Positions 9,929-18,737 of a stretch of DNA of 64,000 nt are shown here, in pieces. Each line of letters opens with the position of its first letter. The stretch's first letter is position 1. The DNA is taken from the NCBI GenBank assembly GCA_949358305.1, contig OX442322.1, forward strand, positions 5,890,001 to 5,954,000. Reading direction: 5' to 3'. This stretch comes from Strigamia acuminata (Eukaryota > Arthropoda > Chilopoda > Geophilomorpha > Linotaeniidae). The translations under genes and the position numbers were made by a program. The notes under the pieces are model-generated. The model was not told the origin of the DNA. It made no database searches and saw only the letters and a program-made list of their open reading frames with translations.

Positions 9929-10227
9929 TGTTAGGTTATTACATGTATTACTTACTGTATATTTATGTCGTATCATCAAGTGGTATTATACTCTCTGTTA
10001 ATTACGTGTATATTATATTACTACATTTAGTATGACGAGTGTATGTATTTTCTCACATATAACTTATGTATTATGCCTATAGGTGGCCTTGTATACCTTT
10101 GGAGTCACATGACTTGAGAATAAACTCACTCTCTATGTTGATTCACACCTGTGAACACCTGACTTGCTTATTGCTTCATCTGGAGTTTTTCCACACCACT
10201 GACACAAATTAGGAGCTGTATTTAACA
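9929..10227 (+). repeat. 3' LTR of Copia-A (299 bp)
   Basis: Nearly identical to 5913-6227 apart from a 16-bp deletion near its end; it is followed by AAATT. Confidence 0.93.
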
Positions 10228-10232
10228 AAATT
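10228..10232. repeat. Target-site duplication AAATT, right copy (Copia-A)
   Basis: Matches 5908-5912; past it the Gypsy-1 sequence resumes. Confidence 0.92.
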
Positions 10233-11045
10233 TATATTGATTGGATTCCGCAATGGCTAACTAATTAATCTGAAGACACAATTCTTTGAAGCACTTAGAA
10301 TCAATTTATTCAACTGTAATTAACACTATAACACTTTTACTCTCTGAAAATAAGCCAATGATTAAACAATTTAAACAATTCAATCTTCACAATCAAATTT
10401 CAAAATTTTAAAACAATTAAATTTTCACGGTCATATTTCAAAACTTTATTAAATTTATTAGTAGTAAATATTCAAGAAAACTTTTTATTAGTAAACAATT
10501 ACAAAAATATCCTGAAATTCAAAAATTCATTAATAAATTCAAACTATATATTCTATTAATATACACTTTCATCAAAATACAAAACACTAAATTCCTTATT
10601 CAACAATAATAAACGTCATCATTCATATCCAATTTACAATCAAACCTCACAATAAATATCACTTAATATCACTTCATTCAATTAAATATTCAAAGTTATT
10701 TTGTTATATTTTATTTCTTAATTTTGCCAATTTTGAACTTAATTAAGTCTATTATCTTCATTAGCAATGAGTCACCTTTTTCATTTCTATCACTCTTATC
10801 AATGAATCATCCATATGCAAATTAAGTTACAGTTTTTCAAAATTTTATATGATTTTTAAACCAATTTTTCACAGATTTCAATTCTAATTGCTTTAATTTT
10901 CCAATTTTAATTTTCCAATTTCCTGAAAAACTAAACACTAGGTAAATTCAAGCAAAACTAAGCCTAATTTCAAAATTTTCACTAATTTTCACTAATTTTA
11001 TTCTAATTTTTATATGGTGTGAGAAAGACTCGCATCTCCACCATT
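10233..11045 (-). other. Gypsy-1 leader, AT-rich
   Basis: On the minus strand this lies between the 5' LTR and gag. It is very AT-rich with no gene. An in-frame TAG followed by coding-like sequence at about 10245-10265 marks where the gag frame opens; an AG there could be a splice acceptor (inference). A possible primer site (TGGTGGAGATGCGAGTC, minus strand, around 11027-11043) follows the LTR; I cannot name the tRNA. Confidence 0.5.
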
Positions 11046-11618
11046 TGTTACGTGGATTCTGGCCCTTTCTGACCGAGGTCCACGTGACTGTTGTTAAATG
11101 AGTGAGGGGAATGAATGAGGCGTTGTTTATGGTTTTTAAATTCAACTCTAATCTTTATTAGACCGGACAGACAAAGTCTGTTCGACCTTCTTTAAATGTA
11201 CGCTTTACAAATCGAATAATTAAACATTATTAACTTTGAATGAAATGACATTTACATTATTTAAATTCACCACAATTAAATAAACACTTTAACAACCAGG
11301 TGATAAATTGTATAATTCATAAATACTGAAGATAGCCGTCAGCCGTACCCTTTGTTTATTGGGCGACATTAGGCTAGTGATTTTAATTGATGTTTCCTGC
11401 AAAGCAACATAAGGTTAAGTGAGCTGTCTTAGAGTGGGTTAGTTCATAGGAAATCTCCTATTCTACCCTTAATCAAATTGATCGGTCCAACAAACGACAA
11501 TGACGGTTTCCAATCGCCCGCGCCATCTGTTGCCGAAATTTAGCAACATTTAACTAATAATAGATCGAATTACGTGTTAAGAATCGCGCATTAATTGGCA
11601 CGGTTCGTACACGTGACA
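11046..11618 (-). repeat. 5' LTR of Gypsy-1 (about 573 bp, minus)
   Basis: On the minus strand it begins TGTCACGT exactly where CopiaII-1 coding sequence stops and ends ACGTAACA, an almost perfect inverted pair of termini. A minus-strand AATAAA lies near 11150, close to the LTR 3' end as expected, next to a small palindrome (ACAGACTTTGTCTGT). The partner LTR is outside the window, so the inner edge is inferred from the inverted termini. Confidence 0.65.
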
Positions 11619-14558
11619 ATATCGAAGAACTTGGAGAAGTGCGCAAATATGGGTCTTGTTGTAACAATTGTTATACTGGGATAACGCAATGACAGAATAG
11701 AGAATGTCCAGACGAGTTCGAGAGGCGAGGAATAGAAGTGATCCGAATAATGACCAATATGGGAAGTCGGAGAGATTTTCGGTGAATCCTTTCTTCAATG
11801 TCGTTCCAGGTGTAACGGGGACCTTAATCATTTTTTCGGCAGCAACCTCGAACTTCTTGATGATTTTGTCGATATAAGACTGCTGAATGATAAACACCCT
11901 CCCCGCGGATCTTATGAATTCGACACCAAGTAATCTGGAGATAGGCCCGAGGTTGACGATTTCAAATTTCGATGATATCAGCCGAATACTCCGATTCAAG
12001 ATGCTGTCCATCGAGTAGAATAAAACGATATCTTCCACGTAGACCAGCATCACGGCCGATGTCCTGAAGATATAAATGCAGTTACACGCTGGAAGTTTCC
12101 GAAATCCGAGTCTTCGTAGTGTTTCATCTAACTTCTCATACCACTGACGGCCAGATTGGTGGAGACCGTACAGTGATTTAATGAGAAGCCAGACGTTGCC
12201 GGGGTTCGAACAATGAGCGCCGGCCGGAATCCGCATGTAAACTCGATGCTCCAATTCCCCGTAAAGATACGCGCACTTTACATCCAGGTGCGCGTCTTTC
12301 CACCCTTGTAGAATGACGAGTAGACAGAAGAAGAATCGGATGAGAACGAAGTTTACAACCGGGCTGAAGACTTCATCGTAGTCCACGCCGAGAGTCTGTC
12401 TGAAGCCTTGTGCAACTAATCTGGCGCGATAACGAGTAATCTGTCCGGAAGTGTCAGTTTTTAATTTGAACAACCATTTGCAGCCGAGGATTGTCGTATT
12501 CGGAGGCCTCGGAACTTCTTGGTAAACCTCGCGTTTCTTGAAGGTTCCCAATTCTTCGTCGATAGCTTCCTGCCACTTAGGGGCATCTGGAAACTTGACA
12601 GCCTCTGCGTACGATCTTGGTTCTCGACGGCAAAAATGAACTCGGTGACGGAGTGTCGGAGCGACGGGCAACTGGTATTCGAAGTTCCCGAAAAAGAATA
12701 AGCTTTCGTCATACAAAATTCCCTTCTTATCACAATAAGCTCGGATGTCGGGCTTAGAACGTAGACAAACGCCGGGTTTCGGAAAATAATAGACATCGAT
12801 CTTGATTTGACCCGGAACTTGATCTTTGCGTAGATGTTCCTCTCTTCGCCAGTTGCTGAAAGGGTTATTTCCACCCACTGGGCGCCATTTGTAAGATGTG
12901 GCGCCCGTTTCAATGAGGATGGGCTCCTCTGCAGTGCGAACCGGCGCAGAACCTCTTCTTGCCGTTACGTGCCTTATAGGAGAACCCGATGGAGAATCCA
13001 GAGGAGATCCCGTCGGTGTAGTGCCGAGGGAAGCATCTTGGGTCAAATCTGATGGTAAAGTAGTTTCTAAGGTAGTTTCTAACGTAGTTTCTAACGCTGG
13101 CATTTGCAGGAGCAATGGCATTGCTTCTGCTCCAAGTACGGGAGATTGTCTGCCAGGTGGAGGTGATTGAATACCCGGTGGCGGAGGGCGCGGAGGCGCC
13201 GAATCGTCGGAGTCATAATCTGTCGAATCTGGATCATCGGAATCAGGGCCTGTCGACCACGTCGAATATTGGATCGTGTCGTCAAATTTGACATGAGACG
13301 GTGACGGGGAAGATGTTCGAGGTTCGGGTTGGAAAGACTCTTCGAATGTCGGTTGGGAAGCACGTTGAGAGCGACGATAGGACTGTCGTTTGTCAATTTT
13401 CACGTGGATCGACTCCACGACTTTGTTGTCGACGGGGTTCCAAACTCGATATCCTCGAGTTCCCACCGCATAGCCGACCAAAAATTTTTCCCATGCGCGT
13501 GGCGCCAATTTGTTGCGTCCCGGCGCGGTATAATAGACCCAACATTTAGATCCTAGTCTGCGCAAATGCCGAACGGAAAGGGCACGTTGCCTCCACAGGA
13601 TGTATGACACTTCATTCTTGATACGTGAATGCGGGCAGCGGTTCTTGATGTACGAAAACGAAACTGCAATTTCGGCCCATAATTCAACGGGTAGACGCGT
13701 TTCGTCCAGCGTTGCCCGCATAAAGTCGGCCATAGTTTGGTTAATTCGCTCAGCCGTGCCGTTCATTTGGGGGCTTGCGGGGTTCGTGCGTTGTGCCTGA
13801 ATCCCGCTTTTGCGCAGATAATCCGTAAATTCATTAGAAATGAATTCACCGCCCCGGTCCGTTCGAATTGCCTTCACTCGAGTATCGGCGACACGCTCGA
13901 TACAAGAAACAAAGTCTTTAAAACACTCGAAAGTTTGCGATTTTTGAGCTAAAGGAAACATCCACGTGTAGTGCGTTGCATCATCAATGATGGTGAATAA
14001 GTAACGAGCACCGCCAAAAGAGTCAATTTGATGTGGTCCCCAGAGATCCATGTGGAGGAGATCCAACGCTTTTGACGTGAGTGGATGTTCATCGGACTTG
14101 TGGGATGCCCTGGTTGACTTGGCCACCCTGCAGTGATTGCAGGCCAACTCCTTTGCGACTTCACTTGGCTCGATGCCGTAGACCTGTTCATTAGCTGCAA
14201 ATAACTTCATGGCATTCGTGTGTAAGTGGCCAAGTCGACTGTGCCATACGCCCGTCGCGTCCTTTTTCGCAGTTGGAGCTGCGACCTTCTTCGCATTGAC
14301 TTTAGGAGGAGGTACTTTCAAGGACGGGATTGTCTGCAACACTTCGGCAAAGGTTTGTAATGAGGGAGAGGTAGGATTGGTATTGGCTTGTGTGGATAGG
14401 TTCGGGACAGGTGCTGGAGCGGGAGGAGATTTCGGAACAGGACGTTTTTGGGTTTCCTGAGTCAATGGAGGAAATTCCAACCGGAAATCTGATAATTCGC
14501 GTTCCTTCAATTTCTTTCTCGATTTCGGGACTTTCACCCAGTCCTCCTCGACAGTCAC
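11619..14558 (-). pseudogene. pol: CopiaII-1 Pol (integrase, RT), 3'-truncated, RT motif YVED
   Basis: In frame with the upstream gag but separated from it by one TAG. Domains: GAG-pre-integrase HHCC finger (WHSRLGHLH ... CNHC), integrase core with HMDLWG, RTDRGGEF and GTAERIN, a long Pro/Ser-rich linker containing three LETT repeats, and RVT_2 reverse transcriptase starting near ILGCKWLFKLK. The active-site motif reads YVED where CopiaII-2 has YVDD, replacing one catalytic aspartate. The match to CopiaII-2 ends after VLRY at the Gypsy-1 LTR, so RNase H is missing; the frame then runs by chance into the LTR to a stop at 11577. Non-functional. Confidence 0.88.
13035..13100 (-). repeat. Short tandem repeat in CopiaII-1 pol linker
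   Basis: Three near-identical 15-bp units (GGTAGTTTCTAA type on the plus strand) encode three LETT units in the Pro/Ser-rich linker after integrase; CopiaII-2 instead has SPPPGLR repeats nearby. Confidence 0.7.
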
Positions 14559-14564
14559 TAATGT

Positions 14565-15926
14565 CTATACTGGAGGAGGCGGTTCGGAAGCTGAAATCGC
14601 ACTTGTCGTTGGAGCCACGGGTGGAGACAAGCCATTTACGTAGTAAAGTCCGCTCTTTTCTTTGGCACGAAGAACAGAATGTTGAATATCGGACTTGAAA
14701 ATGTTTACCTTGCCTTTGAAAATGTGGATGTGGAATTCGTTCTTATCAATCTTTGATACCAAAATTAAATTGGCCTCGAAGTTCGGTGCGTATAACACAT
14801 CTCGTAAATTTACCACACAAAGGCATCCATCAATTCTAGTCTGAATTTGAACTGTTCCTTTGCCGGTCACTTGGGAGGTGCCTTGACCAAGTTCTATTTC
14901 GAATGGCACAACTTTTACAAAATCCGTAAACCACGACGCAACATGGGAAACATGGTCCGTCGATCCGCAGTCCACGATCCATTCGTGGCCCTGCATAAAA
15001 TGAGCAGCTGGCAACTCAGCGATCTTCAGCAGTGCATTTACGAAGAAATTAGCGTCACGCCTGACTTGGGAACTTCCCCTCGGACGACCATCGTTAGGTT
15101 TGTTGGACTTGTTCTTTCCCCAATTGCAACTTTTGCTCCTCGAAGGCCGTTGGAGTGACACAGAAGGATTGGAATTCCTGTTTCTTTGAGGTTCGGGGCA
15201 CTTATTTGCGTAGTGGCCCATTTGGTCGCAATTGAAACATTTAATCAAGGAAAGCGGTTGGTTCCATGAGCGAGAATGAGATTGGTCAGTCGTGTAAGCC
15301 TGCGAAGACGTCGAAGTGTGATCTCGAGACGTGTGCGCTCCTTGTCTCATATACTCCGAGAGGAGCTGTTCGGACACTGTTTGGGGTTTGAACTTGTCGT
15401 CTTCCCAATGGTAGATCGAGAAGGAGACCTGCGAGTACTCAGGGGACAGCAAATCAAGATACTGGTAGGCGTGGTGATCTTGCGATGTTTTCTCGCCAAT
15501 GTCTTTCAATTTCTGGACGTGGTAATCCACACGTCCCAGAAAATCAGCCATCTCTTCCCCCTTTTCCAATCGCAGTTCGAGGAATTCACGCCGTAAAGCC
15601 GCTTTTCTGGCATGGGAGCTGGGTGCGTAGATTTTTGCCAACGTATCCCACGCCTCTTTTGGCGTATTACAGTTGTCGAGCGCTGATTTCTTGGGTTTGG
15701 AGACAAAACTGTAAATCAATACTAGCGCTTTATCTTTTCGGCGTTTATGTTTCTTCAATTCCTTCGGGTCAACAGTTTTCTTAATTTCCTCCTCGTCCTC
15801 TTCTGTGACGTGATGCCACAAGGATTCAGACTTTAGTAGCATCTTCATGCTGCGTGCCCACATCTCGTAGTTTTCTACGGCAAGTATGGGCACACACGTC
15901 ATCGAAAGGTCCAAGGATTTCTGCAT
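14565..15926 (-). CDS. gag: CopiaII-1 Gag-protease
   Basis: 453 codons from a good ATG at 15926. The N-terminal two thirds fit the UBN2 copia gag family (CNTPKEAWDTLAKIYAPS, then a W-containing YHWEDD patch). A CCHC knuckle CFNCDQMGHYANKC follows, then a protease with DCGST in place of the usual DTGA. The ORF ends in TAG at 14567-14565, and the same frame continues at once into pol; CopiaII-2 has a Lys codon at this place. The TAG is therefore a nonsense change, or a readthrough stop, in what is one gag-pol frame in copia elements. Confidence 0.88.
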   Translation of the reverse strand: MQKSLDLSMTCVPILAVENYEMWARSMKMLLKSESLWHHVTEEDEEEIKKTVDPKELKKHKRRKDKALVLIYSFVSKPKKSALDNCNTPKEAWDTLAKIYAPSSHARKAALRREFLELRLEKGEEMADFLGRVDYHVQKLKDIGEKTSQDHHAYQYLDLLSPEYSQVSFSIYHWEDDKFKPQTVSEQLLSEYMRQGAHTSRDHTSTSSQAYTTDQSHSRSWNQPLSLIKCFNCDQMGHYANKCPEPQRNRNSNPSVSLQRPSRSKSCNWGKNKSNKPNDGRPRGSSQVRRDANFFVNALLKIAELPAAHFMQGHEWIVDCGSTDHVSHVASWFTDFVKVVPFEIELGQGTSQVTGKGTVQIQTRIDGCLCVVNLRDVLYAPNFEANLILVSKIDKNEFHIHIFKGKVNIFKSDIQHSVLRAKEKSGLYYVNGLSPPVAPTTSAISASEPPPPV

Positions 15927-16951
15927 GATTGGTGTCCAAACACGAACGTGGAAAATATCGCGGTTTTAGAAGTGGTACGGGCAATCGTATTTCAAAAAAC
16001 TGAGCACTGTTGCGAAGCACACACTTATCGTCGCACAAAACACACGTAGCACTGTCAAAGCGGAAACCGAGACGGGGAGGCAATGCTACAATTGCCTTGA
16101 TAACCTGAGTTAAGTATCTCCCTAACGCCCTTTGCAAACCGCCTAGGGCCACGGAAACGTTAGGTGGCGCAGAGATAGCCTTAACCCAGAATACAAATTT
16201 CACGAGCCCGACTGGACTAAGGGTGAAATCGATACTATAGGGCCCACACCAAAAATACTTAAATCTAACAATAATAATAACAAAATCTGAAAAGCAATAG
16301 GAAGGCAAAATTGATGAATCTGTTGCGGTGCTCGTCGCAACATGCAACCACGCGTAGAAAACGCGGAAATCGATCAAAAATCGTCGAATTGCAAAATCGT
16401 CGGTACTGTATGCACACCGGGGTGCAATACAGCGGGCTGGACCCGTTTCTGGGTGATAACGTTGCTTGGACGTTGTCAAATCGGTGAAAACCTGAAAATT
16501 AATAGCAAAACCCGAAAAATCTGCGAAACCCGCAACGATTTTCCGATTAATAACGAAAATAAATGCACTTCGTGTGGAAAGACGTCGATCCTCGTGGGAA
16601 AACGTTGTTGGCAGCTTGAAAAACGTCGTCACAAATCGCCGAGACCTGAAAATAGAAAATTACCGCCGAAATTTGCGAAATTCGCGGAATTCGGCAATAA
16701 ATTAGCGCAGTTTGGCGTGCAAAGTTGGAAAGCCAACCATCCTCTGCTACCAACTGTAGCAGAGGTAAAAAATTGGCACGGATTATCGAGCAAAAATAAC
16801 GCTCGCAGAATACTCGCTTCGCAGAATACTCGCAAACGTCGGAAAAGAAAGTTTCGGGATCGGTAGTGACGCCGTACGTGCGTACGCACTTAACGGCAAT
16901 GGAGCAACGTCTACACGACGTGCGTGGCCGTAAAATGATACCAAACAAAGC
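15927..16951 (-). other. CopiaII-1 leader (about 1 kb)
   Basis: Untranslated sequence between LTR and gag, recognisably similar to the CopiaII-3 leader at 17389-18053 over much of its length. It contains a hairpin at 16079-16096 identical in both copies and a conserved GC-rich block around 16100-16180 (GCGCCACCT ... CCTAGGCGG). A possible primer site on the minus strand, TGGTATCATTTTACGG, lies at about 16929-16944. Long open frames on both strands here are not conserved and look fortuitous. Confidence 0.55.
16079..16096 (-). promoter_or_regulatory. Conserved leader hairpin, CopiaII-1
   Basis: GGCAAT and ATTGCC pair around TGTAGC; the same 18 bases occur at 17933-17950 in CopiaII-3 although the surrounding leader has diverged. 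Confidence 0.5.
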
Positions 16952-17388
16952 TGTGCACTTATACAAACATGTACAGTAAAGTAAAAATAATAAATGCTTT
17001 ATTAGCAAACATAAAACTTACAAAATGAGTCCATTTCTTATTGGAGAAAACACAGAAGGCTTGCATTCACTGCAAGCAGCCATTTTGGATAAAGGTACGA
17101 AAGTAAACGCCAACTGGTGGCGGAATAATACACTATAAATGTGAAAAATGATACAAACAGCATTGTACCTAATGCTAATAAATACAGCATCGTGCTTTGA
17201 GCACAGAAAAAGAGAAAACATGATATCACAACGTGATTGATTAATCTAAACATTACTAAACAATAAAATGCAGTGAAACATAATGAATATGTGATAAATA
17301 ACTAGATAAATATCGAAATACACTTATAATCGACTAACCTAAAGTAAACGGATCCATATTAGATCAAAAGATGTTTTATACATCAACA
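16952..17388 (-). repeat. 5' LTR of CopiaII-1 (about 437 bp, minus)
   Basis: On the minus strand it begins TGTTGATG at 17388 and resembles the CopiaII-2 LTR (32914-33342) through the middle: a CGATATTT block, a CATTAGG block, a GCCA-TGGCG patch and an AATAAA. The inner edge is approximate because the copies differ there. Confidence 0.65.
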
Positions 17389-18053
17389 GATTCTGCGTTT
17401 AATTTCGATCAAAATTCCGCGGTCTCGCAAATTTTGCGTCGAATTTTCTTTTTATTTTCAGTTTTCGACAATTTGCGATTTGACAACATCGAAACAACCA
17501 TTTCCACCGAGAAACGAGACGATTCTCGCTGTGTCATACCCCGGTGTATGCACAGTATCGCCGATCTTGAATTATTTACGTCAAATTTTGCACTTTTCTT
17601 GCGAAGAGCCTCATTTTATGAGAAGAATTTGGATTTTCGAATTCAAATTGCGCTTTTTGTCCGGTTTTTTCGAGAAAAACTGCGCCGTGCTTTCATTTGC
17701 ACGAGGACTGCAACCGCAGTTGATTCACCTATTTCTCCTATTTTCGCAATTACCTTTGTTAATATTAAGAGGGGATTTTGGTGGGTTATTTAGTATCCTT
17801 GGCGCCCTCTGCTTGATTCCAAGCACCGCGTCATTGTATTCCGCAACAAGGCTGAGCCCTGCGCCACCTGACATTCCCGTGACCCTAGGCGGTCGTAAAG
17901 GACGTCAGGGCGACACTTGTTGCGGGTTATCAGGCAATTGTAGCATTGCCTCTCAATTTGTGGTTTTCCGCCTCGAAAGTGCTAGTGAAGTGCGTCAGTA
18001 TAGCGCTCCGATTCAGTGCTCCGATTCAGTGCCGATTCAGTGCCAGTTCCAGT
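17389..18053 (+). other. CopiaII-3 leader (5' part of the oldest element)
   Basis: Plus-strand relative of the CopiaII-1 leader, starting directly at the CopiaII-1 LTR edge, so its own LTR lies left of the window. Contains the conserved GGCAAT hairpin (17933-17950) and three copies of CCGATTCAGTG at 18008-18045. No gene. Confidence 0.7.
17933..17950 (+). promoter_or_regulatory. Conserved leader hairpin, CopiaII-3
   Basis: Same GGCAAT-TGTAGC-ATTGCC element as in CopiaII-1 at 16079-16096. Confidence 0.5.
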
Positions 18054-18145
18054 GCTTTGATTCCCGTCTTAGCCGTTGGAAACTATGAAGAATGGCGGAT
18101 GGCGATGCGGATGTTACTTAAATCCAAAAGCCTGTGAAGGCACGT
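18054..18145 (+). pseudogene. gag: CopiaII-3 gag, N-terminal fragment
   Basis: Encodes the first part of a UBN2 gag (IPVLAVGNYEEWRM, LLKSKSL) aligned to the CopiaII-1 Gag N-terminus. The expected ATG is absent, and a TGA replaces the Trp codon of CopiaII-1. The frame is then cut by Gypsy-E after GCACGT; it resumes at 30632. Confidence 0.85.
18142..18145. repeat. Target-site duplication ACGT, left (Gypsy-E)
   Basis: ACGT here and at 30628-30631 flank Gypsy-E; removing one copy leaves the gag frame of CopiaII-3 continuous. Confidence 0.92.
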
Positions 18146-18737
18146 TGTGACCGCCAGGCCACCTAGGTGACCTGCGGCACTGCCACACACCACCGTGCGG
18201 CCCCAAAGGTCACCCCTACGTGGGTAGTTGACCTAGCCCGGGGAGGAGGGACTGGAGTGGTGTGGTGAGGAGGGAGTGTTGTGAGAGAGTTGAGTGTGGG
18301 ACACGGCCTGAGAAGGACGTGCCTGCAGCAGCTCCCCGAGAGGAGAAGGTGTTCATCTGGAAAGGACAAGCAGTGTCCCGGTTTGACTCTGTACTCCTCA
18401 CCATTCACCACAATGATACTCAGTATGACGGCTCCCACCGTTATACAGCCTCCATGAGTGGACGCGTGGGTCGTAGGTAAGTACGACACGAATGTTAAGT
18501 CGAACCGACCACGCCACGCATTGGGTTCCCACCCAGTGTGTGGCGGGTCGGTTGCCGGTGCGGTGTGCCTTCGTGGCACCTCTGCAGCGGGTGACGGGTT
18601 TCCCCATACCCCTAGACAACGCAATAAAGGCCAACCAACCAATATTGTGGGAAGTCTCCGTTATTTACGTGAAGTATGCGTCCCTACCAAGTGTTCTCAG
18701 TCCCCTGACTACACTGGAAGAGACCATAGCAGTCACA
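18146..18737 (+). repeat. 5' LTR of Gypsy-E (592 bp)
   Basis: TGTGACC...AGTCACA. It contains a consensus splice donor (GTAG|GTAAGT at 18476/18477) and a polyadenylation signal AATAAA at 18623-18628. No TATA box stands out. Long antisense frames in it are duplicated in both LTRs simply because the LTRs are copies. Confidence 0.95.
18473..18482 (+). promoter_or_regulatory. Consensus splice donor in Gypsy-E 5' LTR
   Basis: GTAG|GTAAGT; its copy in the 3' LTR has GT at 30367. With the acceptor at 26998 it could make a spliced ORF2 mRNA, although a direct join does not place an LTR ATG in the ORF2 frame. Confidence 0.55.

Larger units (their letters stand above)
5913..10227 (+). mobile_element. 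Copia-A: complete-ended Ty1/copia element lacking RT and RNase H
   Basis: Both LTRs, a primer site, a polypurine tract and flanking AAATT duplications are present, so the boundaries are exact. The LTRs differ by one 16-bp deletion and about one substitution, so insertion was recent. The single ORF ends shortly after the integrase region: compared with Copia-C, the RVT_2 reverse transcriptase and RNase H are missing. The element sits in the 5' end of the Gypsy-1 gag frame, in the opposite orientation. Confidence 0.93.
1..11618 (-). mobile_element. Gypsy-1: Ty3/gypsy LTR retrotransposon, left end outside the window, split by Copia-A
   Basis: The minus-strand order is 5' LTR (11618-11046), leader (11045-10233, resuming at 5912 after the inserted Copia-A), gag (5898-4441), pol (4371-802) and an AT-rich 3' untranslated stretch. 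The 3' LTR is not inside the window: nothing in 1-801 resembles the 5' LTR start. The element lies in CopiaII-1, whose pol reading stops matching its relative exactly at 11619. Pol keeps all RT, RNase H and integrase-core catalytic residues seen by eye, so the copy was probably functional until Copia-A inserted near the start of gag. Confidence 0.85.
11619..17388 (-). mobile_element. CopiaII-1: second copia family, truncated by Gypsy-1
   Basis: On the minus strand: 5' LTR (17388 to about 16952), a 1-kb leader, gag-protease (15926-14565) and pol (14558-11619), cut inside the RT/RNase H part by Gypsy-1. The missing 3' part must lie left of the window. The right edge at 17388 abuts CopiaII-3 leader sequence on the other strand, so this element inserted into CopiaII-3. 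Confidence 0.82.

Noticed and set aside
16230-16250. GGTGTGGGCCC on the minus strand as a copia-type primer site for CopiaII-1
   Set aside because: It resembles the initiator-tRNA site only partly, lies about 700 bases from the LTR end inferred from CopiaII-2, and the CopiaII-3 leader reads GGTGGGTTAT there.
15826-17008. Several 150-270 codon frames on both strands over the CopiaII-1 leader and LTR
   Set aside because: They overlap untranslated sequence defined by comparison with CopiaII-3, where they are not kept.
18146-18737. CRISPR-like or satellite array from repeated short GC motifs in the LTR
   Set aside because: Only two copies exist, 11.9 kb apart, and they are the two LTRs of one element.
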